From Deltaproteobacteria bacterium (GTDB lineage: Bacteria; Desulfobacterota; Desulfobulbia; Desulfobulbales; JAGXFP01), in the NCBI GenBank assembly GCA_020056965.1, contig JAGVGT010000073.1:1-64000 (forward strand): 64,000 bases of DNA, given 5' to 3'. The notes under the pieces are model-generated. The model did not search any database. It worked only from the letters and a program-made list of their open reading frames with translations, and was not told the DNA's origin. Below, in pieces: positions 34,292 through 42,655 of the stretch. The position numbers and the translations under genes were made by a program. Numbering within the stretch: the stretch's first letter is position 1; the number at the start of each line of letters is the position of its first letter.

Positions 34292-36106
34292 TCACAACTC
34301 TACCCCGCCGCCCTTTTCCACCCGGCTGCCCGGCCCGGTCCTGACCCCGACCACCTGGCCGCCGAAGACATCGGTGGCCATCTGGACCAGGGGATCATTG
34401 CCCAGAAGGCGCCGCTCTTCCTGGGGGCCGGCGGTCTCGGCGGTGTCACTCTCGCCGCCGCTCCGTTTTTTGATCTTGACCACCAGGTTGCACTGAAAGA
34501 AATCCTGGGCCAGCTCGGTCAGCAACTTGTTATTGACCGCTTCCTGCAGGACCAGGCCGTCGGAGAGATTTTCATACTTCAACCACAGTTCATTATCCTG
34601 CCGGCGCACCCGCGCGCACATCCTGAGGATCGGCGCCAACCAGACCTGCCGCTCCTTGACATAGCCGACAAACTCGTCCCAGTCTCTTTGCACATCCCTT
34701 TGACCGGCCGGGATATCGACCATTTTCGGGGGAGCGTAGGTCGCCGGAGACTCGCTGAGCGGCACTGCCGCAGCCGCCAGATCCACCGGGGTTGCTTCCA
34801 CCCGAAGTGGTTCAGTGGGCAGGTTTATCGGCGCGGCGGGCTCGGGAGGGGGCTCAGGTGGGACGGTTTTTTTTTCTTCGGCCATGACCGCAACCGGGGC
34901 CGCAGCCGGCGCGGAATTCGGCAGCTGGACGGGAACCACCTCGGGCGGGGCCAGCCGCCCGCCGCCGTCCGCCAACAGCCGGTCTACCCGGGCGATCAGC
35001 TCGGTCACCGGCAGCACCTGGCCGGATTGCACGGCCCGGGCCAGCAGCATCTCCAAGGCCAGCCGGGGCTGCGGGGCGTACTGCAATTCCCCGGCCCCGC
35101 GCATCAGTTGTTCCAGCAGGCGATAGAGGGTCTCGGAACTGTGCTGGCCGGCCAGCTCGGCCAGGGCGGCAATCTCCCGGTCGGAGCCGTCCAGCAGCGC
35201 GGCCGGGGCCTTGACCACCTTGGAGACGACCAGGCCGCGAACGTGGAGGAGGAAGTCGGCCAGAAACCTTTTCAAATCGGCACCGGCGGCGCAGACCCGA
35301 TCGAGAATCGCCAGGGCGCCGCCAAGATCACCGGCCAGCAGGGCCGTGGTCAAACGGAAAAAGACCTGACTGTCCACCAGCCCCAGGACCTGCCGGACAT
35401 CCTCGTCGGTCATCCGGGTATCGCCGAAGGAGAAGACCTGATCGAGCAGACTCAAGCCGTCGCGGACGCTGCCGGCCGCCTCCCGGGCGATCATCTCCAG
35501 GGCTGTCGTCGAAATCTCCACCCCTTCGGCCCCGGCCACCTTGGCGAAAAAGTCGCGCAGTTCTGGAAAGGGCACCCTTTTGAGTTCATAGCGCTGACAA
35601 CGGGAGAGGATGGTCACCGGGATCTTGTGCGATTCGGTAGTGGCGAACATGAAGATCACGTGGGCTGGCGGCTCCTCCAGGGTCTTCAACAGGGCGTTGA
35701 AGGCCTCGGTGGTGAGCATATGGACTTCATCGATGATGACGATCTTGTAACGACACTTGGTGGGCAGGAAACGGATATTTTCTTTGAGGTCGCGGATTTC
35801 CTGGATACCGCGATTGGAGGCGCCGTCGATCTCATGGAGATCCACGGAGGCGCCGGCGGCAATCTCCCGGCAGGAGTCACATTCACAGCAAGGGGGGTTG
35901 TCGTCGGGCCGGGCGCAGTTCAAGGCCTTGGCCATGATCCGGGCCAGGGTGGTCTTGCCCACCCCGCGCACCCCGGAAAAGAGCATGGCGTGCGGCACCC
36001 GCTGGCGGCTTAAGGCGTTACGGAGGATTCGGACCACCGACCCCTGGCCGACAACCTGGGAAAAATCCTGGGGACGCCATTTTCTGGCCAGAACTAGATA
36101 AGACAT
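34292..36106 (-). CDS. dnaX: DNA polymerase III subunits tau/gamma
   Basis: The clamp-loader ATPase has 604 residues: Walker A GVRGVGKTT (45-53), a zinc site with C64, C73, C76 and C79, DEVH Walker B (about 126-129), an SRC motif (168-170), then a Pro/Ala-rich linker and the tau-specific C-terminal part that binds polymerase and helicase. Within the linker, codons 411-414 contain an uninterrupted run of nine A (34867-34875). Slippage in either direction there reaches a stop within about 4 or 14 codons, giving a gamma-like product of about 417-427 residues. Confidence 0.96.
   Translation of the reverse strand: MSYLVLARKWRPQDFSQVVGQGSVVRILRNALSRQRVPHAMLFSGVRGVGKTTLARIMAKALNCARPDDNPPCCECDSCREIAAGASVDLHEIDGASNRGIQEIRDLKENIRFLPTKCRYKIVIIDEVHMLTTEAFNALLKTLEEPPAHVIFMFATTESHKIPVTILSRCQRYELKRVPFPELRDFFAKVAGAEGVEISTTALEMIAREAAGSVRDGLSLLDQVFSFGDTRMTDEDVRQVLGLVDSQVFFRLTTALLAGDLGGALAILDRVCAAGADLKRFLADFLLHVRGLVVSKVVKAPAALLDGSDREIAALAELAGQHSSETLYRLLEQLMRGAGELQYAPQPRLALEMLLARAVQSGQVLPVTELIARVDRLLADGGGRLAPPEVVPVQLPNSAPAAAPVAVMAEEKKTVPPEPPPEPAAPINLPTEPLRVEATPVDLAAAAVPLSESPATYAPPKMVDIPAGQRDVQRDWDEFVGYVKERQVWLAPILRMCARVRRQDNELWLKYENLSDGLVLQEAVNNKLLTELAQDFFQCNLVVKIKKRSGGESDTAETAGPQEERRLLGNDPLVQMATDVFGGQVVGVRTGPGSRVEKGGGVEL
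34867..34875 (-). promoter_or_regulatory. A9 slippery site in dnaX
   Basis: The minus strand reads GAA AAA AAA ACC at codons 411-414. One extra A (or a -1 ribosome slip) gives AAC CGT CCC ACC TGA. One A fewer gives a TAA about 14 codons on. Both truncate DnaX at the domain boundary where gamma ends in E. coli (frameshift) and Thermus (transcript slippage on an A9 run). Confidence 0.65.
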
Positions 36107-36260
36107 GCGGAGGCCGAGGTGAGGGTTATGGAGCCGTTACAACCTAACTTGGGCAATCCTGAGCCTGTTCCAACGGCTCCCAATGCCGCCGTGGCGATCC
36201 AGAATAGCCGGGTTAAGATCTTATAACGGCTTATGCCGATCTCTCCGAGTAAAAAAAATG

Positions 36261-36360
36261 ATAGCCGGGCACCCCTGCAACACAAAAAGGTATTCGCTAC
36301 CGTTGCTTCCTTCCGGACCTGGCGGGGTTCGCGAGCCTTCCTTGCGCAGGACCCGGCTAT
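36261..36360 (-). ncRNA. ffs: signal recognition particle RNA, small bacterial type (4.5S)
   Basis: The 100-nt transcript folds end to end (ATAGCCGGG...CCCGGCTAT). It contains the universal SRP helix 8 motif AGGTCCGGAAGGAAGCA with the GGAA tetraloop. It is followed on the minus strand by a run of T (36251-36258), a natural terminator with the closing stem. It lies between tRNA-Ser and dnaX. Confidence 0.95.
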
Positions 36361-36418
36361 CAAACTTAAGCCCGGCTTGCCCCCAACTATGCAGTCAAGA
36401 ACCAACCGGGAAAAACTA

Positions 36419-36506
36419 TGGCGGAGAAGGGGGGATTCGAACCCCCGGTACGTTGCCGTACACACACTTTCCAGGCGTGCACCTTAAACCACTCGGTCAC
36501 CTCTCC
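36419..36506 (-). tRNA. tRNA-Ser (anticodon GGA)
   Basis: An 88-nt class II tRNA with acceptor stem GGAGAGG/CTTCTCC, anticodon loop CTGGAAA (GGA), a long variable arm (GTACGGCAACGTAC region), T-arm GGTTCGAATCC and encoded CCA. Confidence 0.94.
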
Positions 36507-36645
36507 GCAGAACTGGCGCCGAAAAACTGCCGACCGGGTCGGCGAGAGGCGCTAATATAGCGTCTGATCGCCAAAAATAATAGAAAAATTTACAGATCCC
36601 GGCAACATTCAATGGGTCCGCTGTCGGCCGCCGGCTCGGCAAAGC

Positions 36646-37110
36646 TCATCCCCCCGCCTGCCGCCGCTCCCGGAAGAAGCCTTTCAGCACCTCGGCTGCG
36701 GCCTCAGCCAAGACGCCACCGGTCACCGAAAAACAATGGTTCAACAGACCGTCGACCCCGACTCGGTAGAGACTCTCCACCCCGCCCCCCTTGGGATCGG
36801 TGGCGCCGAAGACCAACCGCCCCACCCGGGCATGGACCATGGCCCCGGCGCACATCACGCAGGGCTCCAAGGTCACATAGACCGTGCAGCCGGTCAGCCG
36901 GTAGTTGCCCAACACCCGGGCGGCCTCGCGCATGGCCAGGATTTCGGCGTGTCCAGCCGGATCGGCCGGGTTGATGGTCCGATTGCCGGCCCGGGCCAGA
37001 ATCCGCCCCTCCGGATCGACCACCACCGCCCCCACCGGCACCTCGCCACCGGCCGCCGCCGCCACCGCCTCCGCCAAGGCCAAGCGCATATACTCTGTAT
37101 CCGCTGCCAT
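36646..37110 (-). CDS. tadA: tRNA-specific adenosine deaminase
   Basis: TadA converts A34 to inosine in tRNA-Arg(ACG). The 154-residue zinc deaminase has the HAE motif (catalytic Glu) and PCVMCAG zinc motif at the usual spacing, and the family PVGAVVV strand. The frame stays open upstream into the thioredoxin reductase gene; I place the start at 37110, with 37119 as an alternative. It is 20 nt after the reductase stop and probably co-transcribed. Confidence 0.93.
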   Translation of the reverse strand: MAADTEYMRLALAEAVAAAAGGEVPVGAVVVDPEGRILARAGNRTINPADPAGHAEILAMREAARVLGNYRLTGCTVYVTLEPCVMCAGAMVHARVGRLVFGATDPKGGGVESLYRVGVDGLLNHCFSVTGGVLAEAAAEVLKGFFRERRQAGG

Positions 37111-37129
37111 GGACACCATCCGGGCCGGA

Positions 37130-38050
37130 TTAGACACCGGTCGTTTCCTGGCGCTTCCGGCGCACATAGTTGGCGACTTCCAGGCCGGCCACGCACCCCT
37201 CGCCCACCGCCTTGGCCATCTGGTAGGGATGACCAGCAATATCGCCAGCGGCGTACACTCCGGGAATATTGGTGGCCTGGTTGTGATCGACACCGATATG
37301 GGTGAAGGTTTCGCTGTCCATCGCCACACCGATATTCACCGCCAACTCCATGGCCCCCTTGGCGCCCAGTTCGATAAAGACCCCCTCCAACGCGATGGTC
37401 CGGCCATCCTCCAGGACAATCCCGGTCACCGCCGTCGCCCCGGCAATCTCCTTGACCCAGGTGCCGGTGATGACCTGCACCTTACTGGCGGCCAGTTTTC
37501 CGGCCAGCTCGGCCGACACCTGCAACTCCCGGCTGACCAGGTAGACCTCCGAGGCATAACCGGTCAGGGTCAGGGCGCCGTCCACGGCGGCACTGCCGTC
37601 ACCGACCACCGCCACCCGGGCGTTACGGAAGAAATTGGCGTCGCAGTCCACGCAGTAGCTGACCCCCCGCCCGGCCAGTTCCTTCTCGCCCGGGACTTTC
37701 AGCTTTTTGCGGGCGGTACCGGTGGCGATGACCACACTCATGGCCCGGATCTCCCGACTCTCGGTGCGGACCAGAAACAGTTCACCCTCCTGGCTCAAAT
37801 TCAGGACATCCTCGGCCAAGAGTTCAGCCCCAAATTTCTTGACCTGCTCCAAACCGATGGCCAGCAGCTCCTGCCCGGAAACCACCCCGGCCACCCCCAG
37901 ATAATTTTCGACATGGGCGGTGGCGATACTGCTGCGCTCCGGGCGTCCCAGAACCAGCACCGAAACTTTCTTGCGGACCGAGTGCAGGGCCGCCTGCAAA
38001 CCGGCGGGGCCGGCGCCGATAATCACCACATCAACCGTTTTCTGAATCAT
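37130..38050 (-). CDS. thioredoxin-reductase-like FAD/NAD(P)H pyridine nucleotide-disulfide oxidoreductase
   Basis: The 306-residue protein has the FAD-binding GAGPAGLQAA (12-21), a redox-active CVDC pair (C133, C136; CATC in standard TrxB) inside the NAD(P)H domain, the second nucleotide-binding motif VVGDGSAAVDGA, and the C-terminal FAD motif GVYAAGDIAG. Start at 38050 has GGAGGAA 9 nt upstream. The NADPH-binding HRRxxxR motif of standard TrxB is not seen, so NADH or another donor is possible. It may serve the thioredoxin-fold protein at 39218. Confidence 0.88.
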   Translation of the reverse strand: MIQKTVDVVIIGAGPAGLQAALHSVRKKVSVLVLGRPERSSIATAHVENYLGVAGVVSGQELLAIGLEQVKKFGAELLAEDVLNLSQEGELFLVRTESREIRAMSVVIATGTARKKLKVPGEKELAGRGVSYCVDCDANFFRNARVAVVGDGSAAVDGALTLTGYASEVYLVSRELQVSAELAGKLAASKVQVITGTWVKEIAGATAVTGIVLEDGRTIALEGVFIELGAKGAMELAVNIGVAMDSETFTHIGVDHNQATNIPGVYAAGDIAGHPYQMAKAVGEGCVAGLEVANYVRRKRQETTGV

Positions 38051-38152
38051 CGGAACTTCCTCCGGATTGTTGTTCTGCGAGACGGGGGATTCTTTCCCGC
38101 CCATCGCGAAGTGTATTTATAAACCGAGCCTTCTTACAAAACTAACTGTTAA

Positions 38153-38250
38153 CCAGTTTTATCCGTCATTCCCGCGAAGGCGGAATCCAGAACGCCTAGA
38201 TTCTCGAAGAACTGGATTCCCGACTAATACCTCGGGAATGACAAAACTGG
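38153..38250. repeat. palindromic intergenic repeat, family A copy 2
   Basis: A 98-bp inverted repeat: CCAGTTTT...GTCATTCCCGCGAAGGCGGA on the left and its imperfect reverse complement ending GGAATGAC-AAAACTGG on the right. It shares the ends and the CCAGTTTTNTCCGTCATTCC context with the element at 22070. It lies between the divergent reductase and ung genes. Confidence 0.75.
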
Positions 38251-38493
38251 ACTTTTGCATGAGGCCCAACCGTAACGACAAAATAACCACCGGCAAACCC
38301 CCTCGCACCGACCACTGCCACCAAGAGGTTATTACCAATCACGACCAGCGTAACACAATCAAGAAAGATGGCATCGTAACAATGAGGAAAAGCATCTAAC
38401 CTTGTGGGCCGATCAGGGAACCAACTGACGAATTCAGGTCTGCCATTTCTTTTTCGCTGGCAAAAACCGCTCGATTTTCTATCATGGCGGTTC
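38251..38493. other. intergenic region upstream of ung
   Basis: This stretch follows the palindromic repeat and holds the presumed ung promoter. An in-frame GTG at 38404 would extend ung by 30 residues that do not resemble the family. I see no other gene or RNA. Confidence 0.4.
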
Positions 38494-39198
38494 ATGATCA
38501 ACCAGCCAACCACCACACAGCAGGAAATCAGCGTGTCGCTCTGGGAAGAAACCGTGCCTCTGATGCGGGAAGGGCTGCACCGTCAGCTCCGCGACCGAGC
38601 CTATGGAGCCGCCGGCCCCGGCAAAAAGATCTACCCGCCCCGCGACCTGGTCTTTAACGCCATGCGGCTGACCCCTTTTAGTGCGGTCAAGGTGGTGATC
38701 CTCGGCCAGGACCCTTACATTAATGAGATCCGGGGCGTCCCCGAGGCCCACGGCCTGTGTTTTTCGGTGCAGGAGGGGATTCCGGCCCCACCCTCGCTGA
38801 AGAACATCTTCAAGGAAATCCAAGCCTCGATTTACGGCGGCCAGCCGCACTCCTTCTCCACCGACCTCTCCGGCTGGGCCAGGCAGGGCGTGCTGCTGCT
38901 CAACGCCAGCCTTTCGGTGCTGGCCGGCACCTCCAACTCGCACGCCAACCTGGGCTGGCACCGGCTGACCGACGATATCATCGCCACCATCTCCAGCCGG
39001 CGCGAGCATGTGGTCTTCATGCTCTGGGGCTCCTTCGCCCAGAAGAAGGCGCCGCTGATCGACTCCAGACGCCATCTGATCCTGAAAACCAGCCACCCCT
39101 CGCCGCTCTCGGCCCACCGGGGTTTCTTAGGCTCCGGGGTGTTCAGCCAGTGCAACGACTACCTGCGCAAGTGGGACCAAGCGCCCATCCTTTGGTAA
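38494..39198 (+). CDS. ung: uracil-DNA glycosylase, family 1, with a variant water-activating loop
   Basis: Ung removes uracil from DNA. The 234-residue protein keeps most family-1 motifs: VLLLNASLSV with the uracil-binding Asn, SHANLGWHRLTD, and the C-terminal HPSPLSAHRGFLGS Leu-intercalation loop. In motif 1 the catalytic Asp73 and Tyr75 are present (GQDPY, 71-75). However, the invariant following His is Ile76, and about four residues are inserted before AHGLCFSV. Start at 38494 is the best match to the family N-terminus. Confidence 0.9.
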   Translation: MINQPTTTQQEISVSLWEETVPLMREGLHRQLRDRAYGAAGPGKKIYPPRDLVFNAMRLTPFSAVKVVILGQDPYINEIRGVPEAHGLCFSVQEGIPAPPSLKNIFKEIQASIYGGQPHSFSTDLSGWARQGVLLLNASLSVLAGTSNSHANLGWHRLTDDIIATISSRREHVVFMLWGSFAQKKAPLIDSRRHLILKTSHPSPLSAHRGFLGSGVFSQCNDYLRKWDQAPILW

Positions 39199-39217
39199 CA
39201 GAGACCTCCAGATAGCC

Positions 39218-39718
39218 ATGACTGAAAATGACCTACCCCTGCCGCGCACCCTGCGAGTCGGCCAGGCCACCATCGGCCTGATCGGCCTCGACGTGGCCTT
39301 AGGCAAGATTCTGGCCCGCCTCGAAGCCGACGAGGATGCGGCGGTGACCGAACTGCTGGCCGAGATCGGCAAACACAACTATATCCCCGACTCGGCCCGG
39401 GCCAACTATCGCGAGGCCCTGACCCGGGAATACCGGCGCCACCGCCAGGGCGAAGCGGCGGCCGCCTCGCACCTCTCGATCCGCATCCTCGGGCCGGGCT
39501 GCGTCAGCTGCAACCGCTTGAACACCTTGATTTTCGACATCCTGCAGGAGCTGGACCTCGCCGCCGACATCGAACAGATTCACGATCTGGACGAGATCTG
39601 GCGGCTGGGGGTGACCATGACCCCGGCCCTGATCATCAATGGCCAGGTCAAGAGCAGCGGCAAAATGCCCAGCCGCTCAACGGTCGAGGCGTGGCTGCGG
39701 GAGGCCGCCGGGCGTTAG
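39218..39718 (+). CDS. thioredoxin-fold protein with an N-terminal helical domain
   Basis: The 166-residue protein has an N-terminal helical domain (about 1-80) and a C-terminal thioredoxin_3-type fold with a GPGCVSC redox motif (C95, C98) and the cis-proline motif TMTPALIINGQ. Such proteins act as redox partners or metal carriers. The N-terminal domain contains LLAEIGKHNYIP, of the kind that occurs alone next to redox genes in related bacteria. It follows ung by 19 nt. Confidence 0.8.
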   Translation: MTENDLPLPRTLRVGQATIGLIGLDVALGKILARLEADEDAAVTELLAEIGKHNYIPDSARANYREALTREYRRHRQGEAAAASHLSIRILGPGCVSCNRLNTLIFDILQELDLAADIEQIHDLDEIWRLGVTMTPALIINGQVKSSGKMPSRSTVEAWLREAAGR

Positions 39719-39747
39719 AGCCCCGGCGCCACCGCGACCAAATCCCG

Positions 39748-40389
39748 TTAAACCTCGACGCGGAACGGAAATTCCGGGTCGTCGATCAACTTGATCAGCC
39801 GCTGCTTTTTGGCGGTGCGGAGGTTGTGAAATTCAACAATCCGGCCGATGGCCGCCAGGGCCTCTTGGTCGCTGGCCTGCCGCAGTACCCGCCGACCCGC
39901 CCGGGGCTGGGGACCACCCTTGCCGCCCACGTACAGATCCAGCCCCGGCCTGGTCGCGACCAGGCCGATATCGGCCAGCATGGTATTGGCACAGGAGGCG
40001 GGGCAGCCGGCAATGGCAATCTTCAGTTTGGGCTTAACCCCGACCATCTCGCCGTACCGGGCCAGGATCAGGTCGGAGAGGGCCATGGTGTCGATGATTC
40101 CCAGGTTGCAGCTGCGCCTGCCGATGCAGATGCGCGGCAGCGGGAAGCGGCCCGGCTCCTTGAAACGCATCTTGAGGGCGGCCAGCTCCGCCTTGAGCGG
40201 ATCGAGATCGGCGGGCGAAATCCCGTAGAGCCGCAGATTCTGGGCCGTGGAGAGATAAAGCTCGAATTCGAAGCGAGCCGCCAGCTCGCTGATCTTCGCC
40301 AACCAGGCCTTGGGCAGAGCGCCGCCCGGCAGCAGAATGGTCAGGGTCTTCTTGGTCGGGGTTTCCGGAGTTTCCTTGTCCATGGTCAT
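39748..40389 (-). CDS. low-molecular-weight siroheme sulfite/nitrite reductase
   Basis: A 213-residue protein with both elements of the siroheme-4Fe-4S site: C88-x5-C94 (CIGRRSC) and C129-x3-C133 (CPASC). The ferredoxin-like half-domain precedes it, and the second domain pair of standard sulfite reductases is missing. Size and motifs match the small assimilatory-type sulfite reductase (P590) known from Desulfovibrio. The start could be 40383 (MDKE) or 40389. It converges on the thioredoxin-fold gene. Its physiological role, assimilatory or detoxifying, is not settled by sequence. Confidence 0.85.
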   Translation of the reverse strand: MTMDKETPETPTKKTLTILLPGGALPKAWLAKISELAARFEFELYLSTAQNLRLYGISPADLDPLKAELAALKMRFKEPGRFPLPRICIGRRSCNLGIIDTMALSDLILARYGEMVGVKPKLKIAIAGCPASCANTMLADIGLVATRPGLDLYVGGKGGPQPRAGRRVLRQASDQEALAAIGRIVEFHNLRTAKKQRLIKLIDDPEFPFRVEV

Positions 40390-40569
40390 ACCTGTGTAAA
40401 ATCGGTTAATTATGCGGCCCATTTGTTGACCAACCAGGCGAGATTTGCTGCTGCCAACCGTGAAGGGCCTCGAATATAGCGAAATTTTCAAAAAAAGGTT
40501 GGATGATTTTGCCAACACCGATTATTTAGAGTTACTTTCTAAACTTCCTAATATTGCTTGGAGATTCTA

Positions 40570-40998
40570 ATGTCCGGTTACAGTTCAAATCCCTACAGGA
40601 TGGATGCCCGCACCACCAACTCCATCGACCGCAAGCGCGAGCAGGAACGCCGCTTTATGCTGCAGACTGCCTTCAAAAACAGCGATGAGCTGGCGGCCAA
40701 GCTGGTTCAGCGCCTGCTTGACAAGCACATTATCGAAACCAATTCGGAGGCCTCGATTCGCGAAGTCTTCGTCAAGGTTCTCCGCACCCTCCAGGATCTC
40801 GACGAGCACGATTTCAACTTCAAGATTGCGCCGCTCCGCAGCCTGATCCCCAATGCCAACATGATCAGCCTCTACCTCACCCAGTACATCATTGAGGATC
40901 TGCTCAATCATCGTGACATCGAGGATGTCTTCGGCGACGAGAACGAAATCTATCAGGTGGTGGATTCGATCATCAACGCGATCCGCCCCCAGTCTTAA
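40570..40998 (+). CDS. conserved-looking protein of unknown function
   Basis: A 142-residue soluble, mostly helical protein with no motif that I recognise. It has a basic N-terminus (RKREQERR) and an acidic C-terminal half. Start at 40570 has TTGGAG 8 nt upstream. It is divergent from the sulfite reductase gene (180 nt between starts) and 88 nt upstream of the radical SAM gene on the same strand, so the two may be co-transcribed. Confidence 0.75.
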   Translation: MSGYSSNPYRMDARTTNSIDRKREQERRFMLQTAFKNSDELAAKLVQRLLDKHIIETNSEASIREVFVKVLRTLQDLDEHDFNFKIAPLRSLIPNANMISLYLTQYIIEDLLNHRDIEDVFGDENEIYQVVDSIINAIRPQS

Positions 40999-41086
40999 GC
41001 TCCATGATCACCCCAGCCAGCGGCGGCGCTAAAACCCGGCGCCGCCGCGACCAGCCGCAATCTCCCCCAACCCTGGCCTAAGCAGG

Positions 41087-42379
41087 ATGGGTCCGCGCCA
41101 TCCCGATCGCCTCCCCTGCCTCCTGTACGCCACCGAGCAAGGCGAGATCTGCGACCTGGCCGAACTGGGCATGGTTGGACGGAGCGGCCGGGAATTCCAG
41201 ACCCCGAACCTCAGCAGCCTGATCCCCTTGCCGGCCGGCAGCGAGCTCTTCCTCCTCGACCAGCGGTTGCCGGTGGGATACGATCTCGCCAGCGGGGAAT
41301 TTCTTAAGGTCGAGGAAGACCCCGAGCAGCCGGGCCGCCAGGTCCGGGCCGTGGCCGCCTTCATGGCCCCGGCCCATACCGCCATCCATCTGGCCGCCTT
41401 CGAGAAATCCGCCGCGCCGGTCAAACCACTGCCGCTCTTCGCCTATACTGCCGTGGGCTGGTATAAAGACCAGTTCTGGGTCAGCGCTTTCCGGAGTGAT
41501 GCCGACCTGCGCCAGGAACCGAACCGCTTTGGGGCCGCCAAGATCCGCAAGGCCACCAACCGCCGGCTGAAAGAATTCCCGGCCAACCGCCTGATCCAGC
41601 ACCTGGGCAAATGCAGCCTCACCTACGGCTGCCCGGCCGCGGTCAACTATTTCATGGACAGCTGGGAGGCGCCGCTGCCGACCTCGCCGGCCTGCAACGC
41701 CGCCTGCCTGGGTTGCATCTCCCTGCAACCCTCGGGCTGCTGCCCCTCCACCCAGGAGCGGATCAATTTCGTCCCCACTGCCGAGGAAATCGCCGGGGTG
41801 GCGGTGCCGCATCTGGAAAGGGTCAAACACGGGGTGGTCAGTTTCGGCCAGGGTTGCGAGGGCGAACCGCTCTTGCAGGCAGAGACCATCGAGAAAGCGA
41901 TCCGCTTGATCCGCAGCCGCACCGACCGGGGCACCGTCAACCTCAACTCCAACTCCAGCCTGCCGGTTGCCGTGGCCAAGTTGGCCGAGGCCGGGCTGGA
42001 CAGTCTGCGGGTCAGCCTGAACAGCGCCCAGCTCGACTACCACAGCCGCTATTACCAACCCAAGGGCTTCGACCTCAATTCGGTCAAGAAGTCGATTAGG
42101 AATATGAAGTCCGCCGGCCGCTTCGTCTCCCTCAACTACTTCATCCTGCCCGGTTTCAGCGACGACCCGGCCGAGGCCGGTGCCCTCCACGAATTGCTGG
42201 CCGCCACCGGCCCGGACTTCATCCAACTGCGCAACCTCAACATGGACCCGGACTGGTATTTGGACGATATTGGTTTCCAGCCGACCGGCCCCGCGCTGGG
42301 CATCCCGGCCTGGCTGGCGCAACTCAGGAAGAACTTCCCCAAGCTGCGCTTCGGCTACTTCAACCCGCCCTTGCGTTGA
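41087..42379 (+). CDS. radical SAM protein with extra cysteines
   Basis: The 430-residue protein has an N-terminal domain of about 195 residues without recognised motifs, then the radical SAM cluster motif C203-x3-C207-x2-C210 (CNAACLGC). The glycine motif GQGCEGEPLL and a beta/alpha barrel to about residue 400 follow. Additional cysteines sit just after the cluster (C218, C219) and before it (C176, C182) and could hold a second Fe-S centre. No partner peptide is seen next to it. The function is unknown. Confidence 0.85.
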   Translation: MGPRHPDRLPCLLYATEQGEICDLAELGMVGRSGREFQTPNLSSLIPLPAGSELFLLDQRLPVGYDLASGEFLKVEEDPEQPGRQVRAVAAFMAPAHTAIHLAAFEKSAAPVKPLPLFAYTAVGWYKDQFWVSAFRSDADLRQEPNRFGAAKIRKATNRRLKEFPANRLIQHLGKCSLTYGCPAAVNYFMDSWEAPLPTSPACNAACLGCISLQPSGCCPSTQERINFVPTAEEIAGVAVPHLERVKHGVVSFGQGCEGEPLLQAETIEKAIRLIRSRTDRGTVNLNSNSSLPVAVAKLAEAGLDSLRVSLNSAQLDYHSRYYQPKGFDLNSVKKSIRNMKSAGRFVSLNYFILPGFSDDPAEAGALHELLAATGPDFIQLRNLNMDPDWYLDDIGFQPTGPALGIPAWLAQLRKNFPKLRFGYFNPPLR

Positions 42380-42388
42380 TCACCTCAT

Positions 42389-42438
42389 CGTTCCCACGCT
42401 ACCGCGTGGGAACGCAACCCCGGACGCTCCTGCGTCCG
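42389..42438. repeat. two consecutive perfect hairpins
   Basis: CGTTCCCACGC-TACC-GCGTGGGAACG (42389-42414, 11-bp stem) is followed by CGGACGC-TCCT-GCGTCCG (42421-42438, 7-bp stem). Hairpins with these sequences are common as dispersed repeats in proteobacterial intergenic regions. There is no T-run, so a terminator role is weak. Confidence 0.7.
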
Positions 42439-42596
42439 AACTCCACAGCTAGCAAAGTCCAGAAATCTTCTCACCGAGAGCACAGCCCCTTTGTCAGTTT
42501 CCTTGTGGGGATGCGGACGATGAAAAGTGGCCTTAATTCCGTTCAGCAAGAATAGAACTGGGTAGGCCTCCAAGTTGCCAAGATGGTCTCGCCAAA

Positions 42597-42634
42597 ACAA
42601 GAAAGGGGATGCCGAACGGCACCCCCTTTCTTGT
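42597..42634. terminator. long hairpin terminator between convergent genes
   Basis: ACAAGAAAGGGG-A-TGCC-GAAC-GGCA-C-CCCCTTTCTTGT forms a near-perfect 17-bp stem. It lies 22 nt past the stop of the minus-strand aminotransferase, with a T-rich tail on that strand, and may also stop plus-strand transcripts of the radical SAM gene. Confidence 0.8.
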
Positions 42635-42655
42635 CCTGCCTATTTCTTCCAGCCG

